A stretch of 12,712 nucleotides of DNA from Bacillota bacterium. GTDB taxonomy: Bacteria; Bacillota; Bacilli; Tumebacillales; Effusibacillaceae. The translations under genes and the position numbers were made by a program. Location: NCBI GenBank assembly GCA_020059765.1, contig JAGVBM010000061.1, positions 1-12,712 on the forward strand, given 5' to 3'. Under the pieces are notes generated by a model. The model ran no database searches and was not told the DNA's origin. It was given only the letters and a program-made list of their open reading frames with translations. Below are positions 5,751 to 12,712 of this stretch, one piece after another. How positions within the stretch are numbered: position 1 is the first letter of the stretch; each line of letters starts with the position of its first letter.

Positions 5751-6907
5751 AGTGCATCCAGCGTAACCGTTGCGGTTTTTTCCTTATTGTCCCGGTAGAA
5801 GGTGACTTGCACCGTATCGCCCGGTTTCTTGCCGAACAGGAACTTCCGCATGTCGAGGAAAGTCTTGATTTGGGTGTTGTCGATCTTGACGATCACGTCA
5901 CCCTTTTTAACCCCCGCTTTGTCGGCAGGGCCTCCCGCCGACACATCGTTGACCACGACTCCGTAATCGACCGGCAGTCCGCCCCGGTAGTTCTCGGGAA
6001 TTTCCTGAATCTCATAGCCCACGCTTACCCCGATTGCCGGTCGCGTCACTTTTCCTTTGGCGATCAACTGATCGACAATCGGTTTCGCTTCGTCGACCGG
6101 AATCGCGAAGCCGAGGCCTTCCACGCCGGATTTGGCGATTTTCGCCGAGTTGATCCCGATCAGTTGGCCTTGAATATTGATCAGCGCGCCGCCCGAATTC
6201 CCCGGGTTGATGGCGGCGTCCGTTTGCAAGACGGTTTGTTCGTAGACGACCCGGCCGTTTTGATCTTCAATTGGCAAGGTGCGTTTTTTCGCTGAAATCA
6301 CACCGACGGTAACCGTTTGTTCAAACTCGCCCAGCGGGTTGCCGATGGCAATGGCCGGTTCGCCGATTTGCAGCGATTCGGAACTGCCCAGTTGAACGGG
6401 GACGATGTCTTTGATTTTATCTGCCGGGATTTGCAGAACCGCCAAGTCGGTCAGTTCATCTGTTCCGAGCACTTTTGCCTTGATGTGTTCTTCGTTGATG
6501 ATCACTTCCAGGTCGGAGGCGCCTTCCACCACGTGGTTGTTGGTGATGATATGGCCTTGTTTGTCAATGATCACGCCCGATCCTTTGCCGACCGCCTGTT
6601 CATTGCTGCGGCTGAAGAACCCGACCCCTTTTTGCAGATTAACGACGGTTACCACGGCCGGTTTGACCTTGTTTACCGCCTGCACAATGCCCGATTCCAC
6701 ATTCAACGTCACGCTTTGCGAAGTTCCGCGACTTTCGCTGACCGTCGTGGTCGCATCCGGCAGCTTGACAATGTTGGATTTTATCAAATACGGAACCGTC
6801 AGAATGGTCGTACCGGAACCCACCAATGCCGCAATGATAACGGAGGCTGCCCATGCTCGGCCATTGCTTTGTCTCGGTTTCGAATCGAAATCGTCATAAT
6901 ATCCCAT
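5741..6907 (-). CDS. htrA: HtrA/DegP-like membrane-anchored serine protease (S1C)
   Basis: This 388-residue protein has a short cytoplasmic N-terminus, one membrane anchor at about residues 19-42, a trypsin-like protease domain outside the membrane (about 75-270) and a single PDZ domain (about 285-385). The catalytic triad is complete: H125 in TNNHVV, D154 in LTDLAV and S238 in GNSGGAL. It should act as protease and chaperone for misfolded envelope or secreted proteins. Its position just past yycJ matches Bacillus htrC (yyxA). The ATG start is backed by an excellent AAGGAGG site at 6916-6922. Unlike a simple operon tail, it lies behind a terminator and has its own promoter at 6964-6993, so it can be expressed apart from walRK. 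The closest paralogue (htrA, htrB or htrC) cannot be settled from one gene. Confidence 0.95.
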   Translation of the reverse strand: MGYYDDFDSKPRQSNGRAWAASVIIAALVGSGTTILTVPYLIKSNIVKLPDATTTVSESRGTSQSVTLNVESGIVQAVNKVKPAVVTVVNLQKGVGFFSRSNEQAVGKGSGVIIDKQGHIITNNHVVEGASDLEVIINEEHIKAKVLGTDELTDLAVLQIPADKIKDIVPVQLGSSESLQIGEPAIAIGNPLGEFEQTVTVGVISAKKRTLPIEDQNGRVVYEQTVLQTDAAINPGNSGGALINIQGQLIGINSAKIAKSGVEGLGFAIPVDEAKPIVDQLIAKGKVTRPAIGVSVGYEIQEIPENYRGGLPVDYGVVVNDVSAGGPADKAGVKKGDVIVKIDNTQIKTFLDMRKFLFGKKPGDTVQVTFYRDNKEKTATVTLDALRN

Positions 6908-6930
6908 CTATACAACCTCCTTCTGGGAAC

Positions 6931-6959
6931 CTAGAGCCGTAGTATGAACCACGGCCTAG
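6931..6959 (-). promoter_or_regulatory. Dyad at the htrA transcription start (operator or 5' UTR hairpin)
   Basis: CTAG-GCCGT and ACGGC-CTAG arms pair around a 10-base spacer with a single bulged base. With the promoter at 6964-6993 the expected start is near 6957, so the dyad covers about +1 to +27. It could be a repressor site or a 5' hairpin protecting the messenger. Its bases match no regulator I can name. Confidence 0.5.
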
Positions 6960-6963
6960 ATTC

Positions 6964-6993
6964 ATTATACAAACCGCACTTTCCTTTTCTCAA
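6964..6993 (-). promoter_or_regulatory. Sigma-A promoter of the htrA-like gene
   Basis: On the minus strand TTGAGA (6993-6988) and a perfect TATAAT (6969-6964) are separated by 18 bases. The leader would be about 50 bases long, ending in the AAGGAGG site before the ATG at 6907. The bases between here and the terminator at 7138 hold no gene; a weaker TAAGTT-N17-TATAAA pair near 7026-7055 could be a second promoter, but I would not rely on it. Confidence 0.7.
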
Positions 6994-7137
6994 CCGCTCC
7001 GCTTGAATTTCCATACTTTTTATATAAATGAGCCATTTTTTAACTTACCGGCCATCTTCTGCCTCAGTTCCGCCCCTCACCGATTAAAGACCTGGATGAG
7101 CAGATCCGGGATCATTTTCCCTCTTCCCATCATTGAC

Positions 7138-7172
7138 CAAAAATGCCCTTACCCTATCACGGCAAGGACATT
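7138..7172 (-). terminator. Intrinsic terminator of the walRK-yycHIJ operon
   Basis: On the minus strand AATGTCCTT (7172-7164) pairs with AAGGGCATT (7150-7142) with one G-T pair, and three more pairs (GCC with GGT) extend the stem inward. The 3' arm runs into five Ts. It starts about 50 bases after the yycJ stop and separates the operon from the htrA promoter. Confidence 0.75.
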
Positions 7173-7222
7173 CTTCGATTTCGATCCACTGCAATTTGAT
7201 CCGCTTCAATTTCTACCCGTTT

Positions 7223-8053
7223 CTATTTCGGTTCAATCTCATGCAGCGGCGTCGGTTTGTTTGGATATGTACGGTGCAGGTTCATTCGCTTGCCGCCCCC
7301 ATCCAGGATCCCTTCGACAGTCAGTTGGGCCAATTCCGGCAAATTGTTTTCCTGGGACAGGTGTGCCAGATACACATCCCGCGTTCGTTCCGACAGGATG
7401 TCGAGCAGCGCTTCCCCCGCCGCCTCATTGGACAGGTGTCCCTTGTCGCCGAGGATTCGCTGTTTCAGATGCCACGGATAAGGCCCGATCCGCAGCATGT
7501 TCACATCATGGTTGCTTTCCAGAATATAGGCATCCGAGTCGGCGATTGTGTCTTTCACCCGGGAGCTCATGTACCCGAGATCGGTTGCCAGCGTCAATTT
7601 GCTGCTGCCGTGATGGAACACGTAGCCCACCGGTTCGCGCGCATCATGGGAAAGGGGAAACGACTCGACGATCAGGTCTGCAAACTCCAGCTTGTCCCCC
7701 GTCCGAATCACCCGCCGACAGGATTCGGCGTACTCCTTCATGAGGCCTTGCAAATCGTGCCATGAACCTTCCGTCGCATAGATCGGCACCTCCAGTTGGC
7801 CGTACAGATCCCGTTCTTTTTTCCGTTCACTGACAATCTTTCTCGCCACCACGCCGACCCCTTTGATATGATCGGAGTGTTCGTGAGTGACCAGAATCGC
7901 ATCCAAGTCTGTCAGTGAAACGGCGATTTCATTCATCGCCGCTTCAATCTGTTTGCCGGCAACCCCCGCATCGATCAGGAGCCGTGTTTTCTCCGTTTCC
8001 ACATAGATGGCGTTCCCCGTACTCCCGCTTGCCAGCACACTAAAACGAAGCAT
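7223..8053 (-). CDS. yycJ: YycJ/WalJ metallo-beta-lactamase-fold nuclease
   Basis: This is a 276-residue cytoplasmic protein of the metallo-beta-lactamase superfamily. It opens with LRFSVLASGSTGN, the usual YycJ start, and carries the metal site HEHSDH (57-62), then H136 (LSHDA), D158 (ATDLGY) and H206 (KGHLSN), all positioned as in active enzymes. Bacillus YycJ has been reported as a 5'-3' double-strand DNA exonuclease linked to mismatch repair; in streptococci the orthologue is VicX. I chose the ATG at 8053 because GGGAGG lies six bases upstream; an earlier in-frame TTG at 8083 lies inside yycI. It starts 13 bases after the yycI stop and is the last gene before the operon terminator. Length fits the family (about 265-270). 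Confidence 0.95.
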   Translation of the reverse strand: MLRFSVLASGSTGNAIYVETEKTRLLIDAGVAGKQIEAAMNEIAVSLTDLDAILVTHEHSDHIKGVGVVARKIVSERKKERDLYGQLEVPIYATEGSWHDLQGLMKEYAESCRRVIRTGDKLEFADLIVESFPLSHDAREPVGYVFHHGSSKLTLATDLGYMSSRVKDTIADSDAYILESNHDVNMLRIGPYPWHLKQRILGDKGHLSNEAAGEALLDILSERTRDVYLAHLSQENNLPELAQLTVEGILDGGGKRMNLHRTYPNKPTPLHEIEPK

Positions 8054-8066
8054 GGTGTTCCTCCCA

Positions 8067-8867
8067 TTATCTCGCCAATTCAACTTCGCCCGTCAGGGCA
8101 TTCACATAATAGACCTCTTGCGCGGTCAGAACCCGCCACACCGGGGTCAAATACCATTCGTCCGCATTGTAGGTTTTGCTGTAGTAACCGAGCCGGATGT
8201 CACGAATAATTTTATTATCATTGCTTTTCGCGGTTTTGTCTATCGACTCGGACAAGGAACGCAGCGCGTGAACCGCCGAGATGACCTGTTTTTTGGATCC
8301 CTCTTCCCGGATCACTTCGAGTGCCGCTTGCGTATACCGCGTCGCTTTCTCCTCTCGAATCACCACATCGATCGGCGCCGAAAAAATCGGATAGCCGTTG
8401 AAATGCTGCAGATACTTGACGACTCCGATCCCTTTGCCGATCTCATAGGTGCGATCATATTTGTACAACTCTTTCGGCCAGACCCAGGGGGTCAGTTGGG
8501 TCCACAAGCGGTCTCCCATGGATTCGTCTTCCAAATTGGCCGAAATGTCTTTATCGGTCAAATCGACAGTCACCTGGCCCGATCCTTTGACTACCATTCC
8601 GGCGACAATCCGTTTTTTCCATTCTTCCTCCGCCGCGTCAAGATAGCGGACGTGCAGATAACCGAGGGTGGCGGTCACCCGCGGCACTTCCGTACGAATC
8701 TCCCATTTTTGCGAAGCGAGCAAATCCCGGACTTCCGTTAATTGCTCCGCGTAGGATTGGACATACCCGGCCTGTTCGGTGCGCAATTTCCAGAATTGGT
8801 ACCCTAACACCAGATCCAGCAAGAGGAAGGTCATGATCAAATACGTTTTGGCCCTACTCCAATCCAT
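8067..8867 (-). CDS. yycI: YycI, membrane-anchored regulator of WalK
   Basis: This 266-residue protein begins MDWSRAKTYLIMTFLLLDLV, the typical YycI opening: a short cytoplasmic tail, a single membrane helix (about 7-25) and a large extracytoplasmic domain. In Bacillus, YycH and YycI form a ternary complex with the WalK sensor and restrain it; in Staphylococcus aureus they instead activate it, so the direction here cannot be predicted. The C-terminal part (YLTPVWRV...YYVNALTGEVE) resembles the YycH/YycI beta-rich fold ending in a PepSY-like strand pattern. The ATG at 8867 lies inside the last codons of yycH (14-base overlap) with GGGAGAG upstream, so translation is probably coupled. An in-frame upstream extension to 8900 lies wholly within yycH and was dropped. 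Confidence 0.93.
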   Translation of the reverse strand: MDWSRAKTYLIMTFLLLDLVLGYQFWKLRTEQAGYVQSYAEQLTEVRDLLASQKWEIRTEVPRVTATLGYLHVRYLDAAEEEWKKRIVAGMVVKGSGQVTVDLTDKDISANLEDESMGDRLWTQLTPWVWPKELYKYDRTYEIGKGIGVVKYLQHFNGYPIFSAPIDVVIREEKATRYTQAALEVIREEGSKKQVISAVHALRSLSESIDKTAKSNDNKIIRDIRLGYYSKTYNADEWYLTPVWRVLTAQEVYYVNALTGEVELAR

Positions 8868-10158
8868 GTGCCCACTCTCCCGTATCCTGCCATATGTCAC
8901 CGGTCTCTGCGCGATAGAAGCTGAACGTGCCTTTCATATCCTGCACCACCCAAACGGGGACCAACTGTATCCGCTTCCCATCCTCGACCGCTTGCGGGGC
9001 GTAGGCCAGGAACACCTGACTGGCGTTCTCGGACAGTTGCGGCTGCGGCGGGTTCACCTCCACCGCGGCCTCTTTCACTTCGTCCCCGAGATAGAGCACA
9101 TTGCGCACCAGATCGACCACTTCGTTTCCGGTGAGGGTTACATGAATCCCCGTAAAACTTGACAACACCGGAATCCCGTTCCGATATTCGTTATAAATAT
9201 ACTCTTTCGTGTCCGTCCCCCACCTGCTGCCAAGCCGTCCCACATACGATCCCTGCATGCCGCCATGTTCGTTGATAAATTCCACCGACCGTTGAAAAGA
9301 GTTGTCCCGTGTCTCCGTTTCCTGTTTGCGGTCCAACGGCAGCGGACTGGAATAATGAATCCCTTTCGCTTGCGACGAGATGCGGACGGTCCGATTCCCG
9401 TCGGTCAAGATCAAGGACCCGTCCCGTTCACGAATTCTGCGGGTCAGCGTAGGATCGATAAAAAACGATCGGGCCAAGGTTTCCGACGGAACAGACAATC
9501 GTTCGTACGTGACCAGCGGAACGGTTAATTTTTCGGCAGGCAGCAGATAGGTGGAGCTTTTGTCTCCTTTACGCTCCACATATTTCGGCAGCGAGTTCCA
9601 TTGAGCCGCCAGTTCGAACAATCGCGGCTGTCCGTCGACACGTCCGCGAAACACTGGACGCTCCCCGTCCAACAGGACGACCCAAGCGGCAGCCTGTCCT
9701 GTGTGATGGACAATCAGGCTGGTGGCATGCAGCCGGTATTGCACGGGCTCTACGATCCGGATCATCTGCGCCAATTGCTCTTCCCCCAGATCAAAGCCAA
9801 ACTGGTACCGAATACTGACGCCAGTTCGCAGCGCTTGCAGTTCCGATTCTTCATGGGTAACCGGGGTCATTTCCCGCACGGCCAATTTGTGCAGTTCGTC
9901 CCATGCTTTCGTGTACGGGGAGGTAAACGGCATCAACAGGGTGATTTTGTTCTCCTCCAAACGCACCTGAATTTGCAAAGGGAGCAATACTTGATCCACA
10001 GTTTTTCCCGGCCCGAAGGCGGGATTCACCATGTACCCGCCCTGATCCAGGGATTCGAAGGCCGGACTGCTGTTCCACAATCCAATGGAAAGAACCATCG
10101 ACAAGCTGACCAGAAACGTTAACAGAAACCCTTTGAGCTGCTCGATTCGCGGTTTCAT
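8854..10158 (-). CDS. yycH: YycH, membrane-anchored regulator of WalK
   Basis: This 434-residue protein has a single N-terminal membrane helix (about residues 9-28, GFLLTFLVSLSMVLSIGLW) and a long extracytoplasmic part, matching YycH of Bacillus (455 residues). It should sit in the membrane beside WalK and, with YycI, adjust kinase activity through membrane-helix contacts. The sequence is only modestly conserved across Bacilli, so identification rests on the position between walK and yycI, the topology, the size and segments such as NGIPVLSSFTGIHVTLTGNEV near the C-terminus. The start ATG at 10158 overlaps the walK stop in ATGA and is served by AAGGAG eight bases upstream. A longer in-frame form to 10233 would lie within walK and is unlikely. 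Confidence 0.93.
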   Translation of the reverse strand: MKPRIEQLKGFLLTFLVSLSMVLSIGLWNSSPAFESLDQGGYMVNPAFGPGKTVDQVLLPLQIQVRLEENKITLLMPFTSPYTKAWDELHKLAVREMTPVTHEESELQALRTGVSIRYQFGFDLGEEQLAQMIRIVEPVQYRLHATSLIVHHTGQAAAWVVLLDGERPVFRGRVDGQPRLFELAAQWNSLPKYVERKGDKSSTYLLPAEKLTVPLVTYERLSVPSETLARSFFIDPTLTRRIRERDGSLILTDGNRTVRISSQAKGIHYSSPLPLDRKQETETRDNSFQRSVEFINEHGGMQGSYVGRLGSRWGTDTKEYIYNEYRNGIPVLSSFTGIHVTLTGNEVVDLVRNVLYLGDEVKEAAVEVNPPQPQLSENASQVFLAYAPQAVEDGKRIQLVPVWVVQDMKGTFSFYRAETGDIWQDTGEWAHGLE

Positions 10159-11939
10159 GAGGCGATCTCCTTTGCAGCGACCGGCAATGTGAAGGTCACC
10201 GTCGTGCCTTCCCCCACCAAACTCTCGATCCATATATCGCCGCCATGGGCTTCAATGATTTGTTTGGCGATCGACAGCCCTAACCCCGTGCCCCCGTATT
10301 TGCGGGACCTTGCCTTATCCACGCGGTAGAATCGTTCAAAGATGCGCGGCAAATCTTTCGGCGGAATTCCAATACCCGTGTCGGTCACCTTGACTTCCAC
10401 CACATCCCCTTTTTGCGCGGCCGTCAAGCGAACCGACCCTTTTTCCGGCGTATGTTTGATCGCGTTCGTCGCCAGATTGTCCAACACTTGATCCAGTTTG
10501 TCCGGATCCACATGCACCTGCGGCAGGTGAAGCGCCACTTCCACATACATGGAAATCTCCCGCTGACTGCATTGAAAGGTAAAGCGGTCCACCACATCAT
10601 CCAGCATCCGCACCAAATCGGTACTTTGAAAAGACCACTGCATCTTGCCCGCATCCAGCCGGGACAATTGCAGCAAGTCTGCGACCATTCGCACCATGCG
10701 TTCCGTTTCATTCTGGATCACTTGCAGAAACCGGGAACGCAGGGACGGCTCTTCCACCGCTCCGTCATCGAGCGCTTCCAGGTAACTTTTGATCGTCGTC
10801 AACGGCGTTCGTATTTCATGCGACACATTCGCGACAAAGTCGCGGCGGGCCTGTTCCTGCCGCTCTTCCTTCGTAATGTCCCGCAGTACGATCACCTGTC
10901 CTTCGTTATGACCTTCCGCCCGAATCGGCGAGGCGTATCCGCGCAGCGTTCTTCCTTCCGGTCCTTTGAAATAAAGTTCTCTTCCGGGAATCAGCCGGAT
11001 CCTTCTCTCTGGATCTTCCCTTCTCTCCGTCTCTTCTTCGAGAATTAACAGCGAATCGATCGGTTCTCCGACCGGATCGTCCGCACTTCCCAGCAGCAGT
11101 CGGGCAGCGGGATTCATCAACAAAATCCGCTTCTCCGAATCGACCGCAATCACGCCGTCACTCATATGTGAGACGATCGCCTCCAGCTTTTCCCTCTCCT
11201 GTTCGTTTTCCGACAATGCTTCTTTTAATCGTTGGATCAGGAAGTTGAATGTCTCGCCCAACTGTCCGATCTCGTCATCGCTGCGGACTTCCACCACCTG
11301 ATCGAAATCGCCCCGTGCCATGGCTTTCGCTTTCTTGGTGATATCGACGATCGGGGTGGTAATCGTCTGCGCCAGCGCCACGCCCAATACGGCCGTGAGG
11401 GCCAAGGCGATCAGCAATCCGGTGTAGAACATGACATTGATTTCTTTAATCGTTTTATAGATCTTGGTCATCGGTGCCTCGATATAGACGGCGCCGACCA
11501 CTTCCGTTCCGTTTTTGACCGGGACGGCCAAGAAGGTATATCGCTGTCCCGTTTGAGAATCTTCCCGAATCACTTCGTCTTTCGTTCCCAATAAGGCCCG
11601 GGTGACTTCGGTCCGCAGCCGTTTCTGGCCGACAGTCGCTTTGTTGGCGGACGTGGCAATGATCGTCCCGCTTTTGTTCAATACGTAGATTTCCGATTCG
11701 GACGCAAAGGACGTTACCAGGTTATCAATGTCCTTCAACGTTTCCGGTGTAATTTCTTTATCCATATAGCGCTGTAATTGCGCGGAAAGAAAGCGCGCCT
11801 GCGTGTCGATTGTCGTCGAAAAATTTCCCAGGAAATATGAGTTGATCGATCGCACAAAATAGACACCGATCAACTGCATGGCAAACAAGATCAACAACAG
11901 ATAGATCAGAACCAATTTTCCACGAATGCTGCGAAGCAT
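10155..11939 (-). CDS. walK: WalK sensor histidine kinase
   Basis: This 594-residue membrane sensor kinase phosphorylates WalR. Order of parts: membrane helix 1 (about 9-30), an extracytoplasmic Cache/PAS-like sensor (about 33-165), membrane helix 2 (about 170-190), HAMP (about 190-243), cytoplasmic PAS (about 250-355), a HisKA domain with phosphoacceptor H374 in FVANVSHEIRTPL, and an ATPase domain with N box (N488, N492), G1 DTGIGIP (520-526), F box ERFYRVD (535-541) and G2 GGTGLGLSIA (549-558). Length is close to Bacillus WalK (611). In the PAS domain H258 and D261 match the S. aureus zinc ligands H271 and D274, but the other two positions are R353 and K357 instead of histidine and glutamate. 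AGGAGG overlapping the walR end precedes the ATG, which lies 4 bases after the walR stop. Confidence 0.97.
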   Translation of the reverse strand: MLRSIRGKLVLIYLLLILFAMQLIGVYFVRSINSYFLGNFSTTIDTQARFLSAQLQRYMDKEITPETLKDIDNLVTSFASESEIYVLNKSGTIIATSANKATVGQKRLRTEVTRALLGTKDEVIREDSQTGQRYTFLAVPVKNGTEVVGAVYIEAPMTKIYKTIKEINVMFYTGLLIALALTAVLGVALAQTITTPIVDITKKAKAMARGDFDQVVEVRSDDEIGQLGETFNFLIQRLKEALSENEQEREKLEAIVSHMSDGVIAVDSEKRILLMNPAARLLLGSADDPVGEPIDSLLILEEETERREDPERRIRLIPGRELYFKGPEGRTLRGYASPIRAEGHNEGQVIVLRDITKEERQEQARRDFVANVSHEIRTPLTTIKSYLEALDDGAVEEPSLRSRFLQVIQNETERMVRMVADLLQLSRLDAGKMQWSFQSTDLVRMLDDVVDRFTFQCSQREISMYVEVALHLPQVHVDPDKLDQVLDNLATNAIKHTPEKGSVRLTAAQKGDVVEVKVTDTGIGIPPKDLPRIFERFYRVDKARSRKYGGTGLGLSIAKQIIEAHGGDIWIESLVGEGTTVTFTLPVAAKEIAS

Positions 11940-11943
11940 GGGA

Positions 11944-12630
11944 TTACCTCCTCATGGTATAACCGACGCCTCGACGTGTCAGAATGTATTCGGGATTGCT
12001 CGGATCCGATTCGATTTTCTCCCGTAAACGGCGGATCGTCACATCGACCGTCCGAATGTCTCCCAAATAGTCAAATCCCCAGACTTCGTGCAGCAAATGT
12101 TCCCGGGTCAAAACCGTTCCTCGATGACGAGCCAAGTAGGCCAGCAACTCGAATTCCCGATGCGTCAGATCAAGAAACTCGTTGTTCTTGCTCACTTGAT
12201 AGGTAGATATATCGATGATCAGGTCCCCGATGACAAACTTCGGTTTGCTTGCGCCAAGCGGTTCTGCCTGATGCCTGCGCAAGTTGGCTTTGACACGGGC
12301 CGCCAATTCCCGCGACGAGAACGGCTTCGTCACATAATCATCGGCGCCGATCTCCAGGCCGATCACCTTGTCGATCTCGCCGTCCCGCGCAGTCAGCATG
12401 ATGATCGGCACTTGTGAAAACACGCGGATCTCCCGGCAAACTTGGAAGCCGTCTTTTTTGGGGAGCATCACGTCCAACAAAATCAGGTCCGGCTGCTCAA
12501 GAGCCGATTTTTCCACCGCTTCCTCTCCGTCATGGGCCACAATGACCTCGTACCCTTCTTTTTCAAGGGTGAATTTCAATATATCTGCAATGGGAAGTTC
12601 ATCTTCCACAACCAGCACTTTCGGTGTCAT
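11944..12630 (-). CDS. walR: WalR response regulator (OmpR/PhoB family)
   Basis: This 228-residue DNA-binding response regulator is the partner of WalK; in Bacilli it controls autolysin and cell-wall genes and is essential. The receiver domain (about 1-118) has the acidic pair in VVEDE, phosphoacceptor D53 in DLILLDVMLP, T80 and K102. T101, the site phosphorylated by PrkC/PknB-type Ser/Thr kinases in relatives, is kept in YVTKPFS. A winged-helix domain follows, with the near-invariant LTHREFELL, RTVDVTIRRLREKIE and TRRGVGY motifs. I prefer the ATG at 12630, preceded by GAGGTG at a six-base spacing, over the in-frame GTG at 12639; this also puts the acceptor at D53 as in Bacillus. It is the first gene of the operon. 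The remaining bases to the window end show no clear promoter. Confidence 0.97.
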   Translation of the reverse strand: MTPKVLVVEDELPIADILKFTLEKEGYEVIVAHDGEEAVEKSALEQPDLILLDVMLPKKDGFQVCREIRVFSQVPIIMLTARDGEIDKVIGLEIGADDYVTKPFSSRELAARVKANLRRHQAEPLGASKPKFVIGDLIIDISTYQVSKNNEFLDLTHREFELLAYLARHRGTVLTREHLLHEVWGFDYLGDIRTVDVTIRRLREKIESDPSNPEYILTRRGVGYTMRR

Positions 12631-12712
12631 TTGGTTCACCTCTTCTTCTCTAGACCTGTTCTTTTACTTAGTTCCATTACAAGCCGGAAATTCCTTCACT
12701 CGATTTTTTCCA

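Noticed and set aside
5483..6295. Long + strand open frame of 270 codons running through the spacer and across htrA
   Set aside because: Most of it is antisense to the clearly real protease gene, it has no recognisable domain, and the first part simply reads through the inverted repeats. No good ribosome binding site precedes it.
6317..6934. + strand open frames of 205 and 164 codons opposite htrA
   Set aside because: These are shadows of the htrA coding sequence; there is no start signal and no family resemblance.
12640..12712. WalR box or promoter upstream of walR
   Set aside because: TGTAAT occurs once on the minus strand but the second half-site of a TGTWAH-N5-TGTWAH box is missing and no -35/-10 pair is convincing in the bases available.

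Overview
The window looks like chromosomal DNA from a Gram-positive, low-to-mid GC member of the Bacilli. The main evidence is a complete walR-walK-yycH-yycI-yycJ block (essential cell-wall homeostasis two-component system plus its accessory proteins) followed by an HtrA-type serine protease, the classic Bacillus/Staphylococcus arrangement. The strong AGGAGG-type ribosome binding sites and sigma-A-like promoter spacing fit the same group. Base composition near half G+C and somewhat divergent proteins suggest an Alicyclobacillaceae-like lineage (for example Effusibacillus or Tumebacillus) rather than Bacillus itself; that placement is an inference, not a result.

Layout. Bases 1-2222 (+ strand) carry the end of a TetR-family regulator, then an ABC ATPase and an ABC-2 permease that overlap by 4 bases: a regulator-plus-efflux operon closed by a good intrinsic terminator at about 2269-2299. 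A UvrD/PcrA helicase follows at 2313-4460 (+). It converges, with only 15 bases between stop codons, on a cation diffusion facilitator gene (4476-5351, -). Bases 5352-5740 hold no gene but are dense in secondary structure: two perfect long inverted repeats, a terminator-like stem and a 15-base palindrome. Part of this resembles an orphan right end of an IS200/IS605 (TnpB/omega-RNA) element. The htrA-like gene (5741-6907, -) has its own sigma-A promoter and a dyad at its predicted transcription start. Bases 7138-7172 carry a terminator that closes the wal operon, and 7223-12630 (-) hold yycJ, yycI, yycH, walK and walR, tightly packed with overlaps or gaps of 4 to 13 bases.

How they work together. 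WalK senses the cell envelope and phosphorylates WalR, which in relatives controls autolysin genes. YycH and YycI are membrane-anchored partners of WalK, YycJ is a metallo-beta-lactamase-fold nuclease, and HtrA is an envelope quality-control protease. The ABC efflux operon, helicase and metal exporter are separate units with no evident functional link.

Most of the window is ordinary core genome. The two points most worth a second look are the structured gene-free stretch at 5401-5660 and the replacement of two zinc-ligand positions in the cytoplasmic PAS domain of WalK. I did not find a convincing new multi-gene system.
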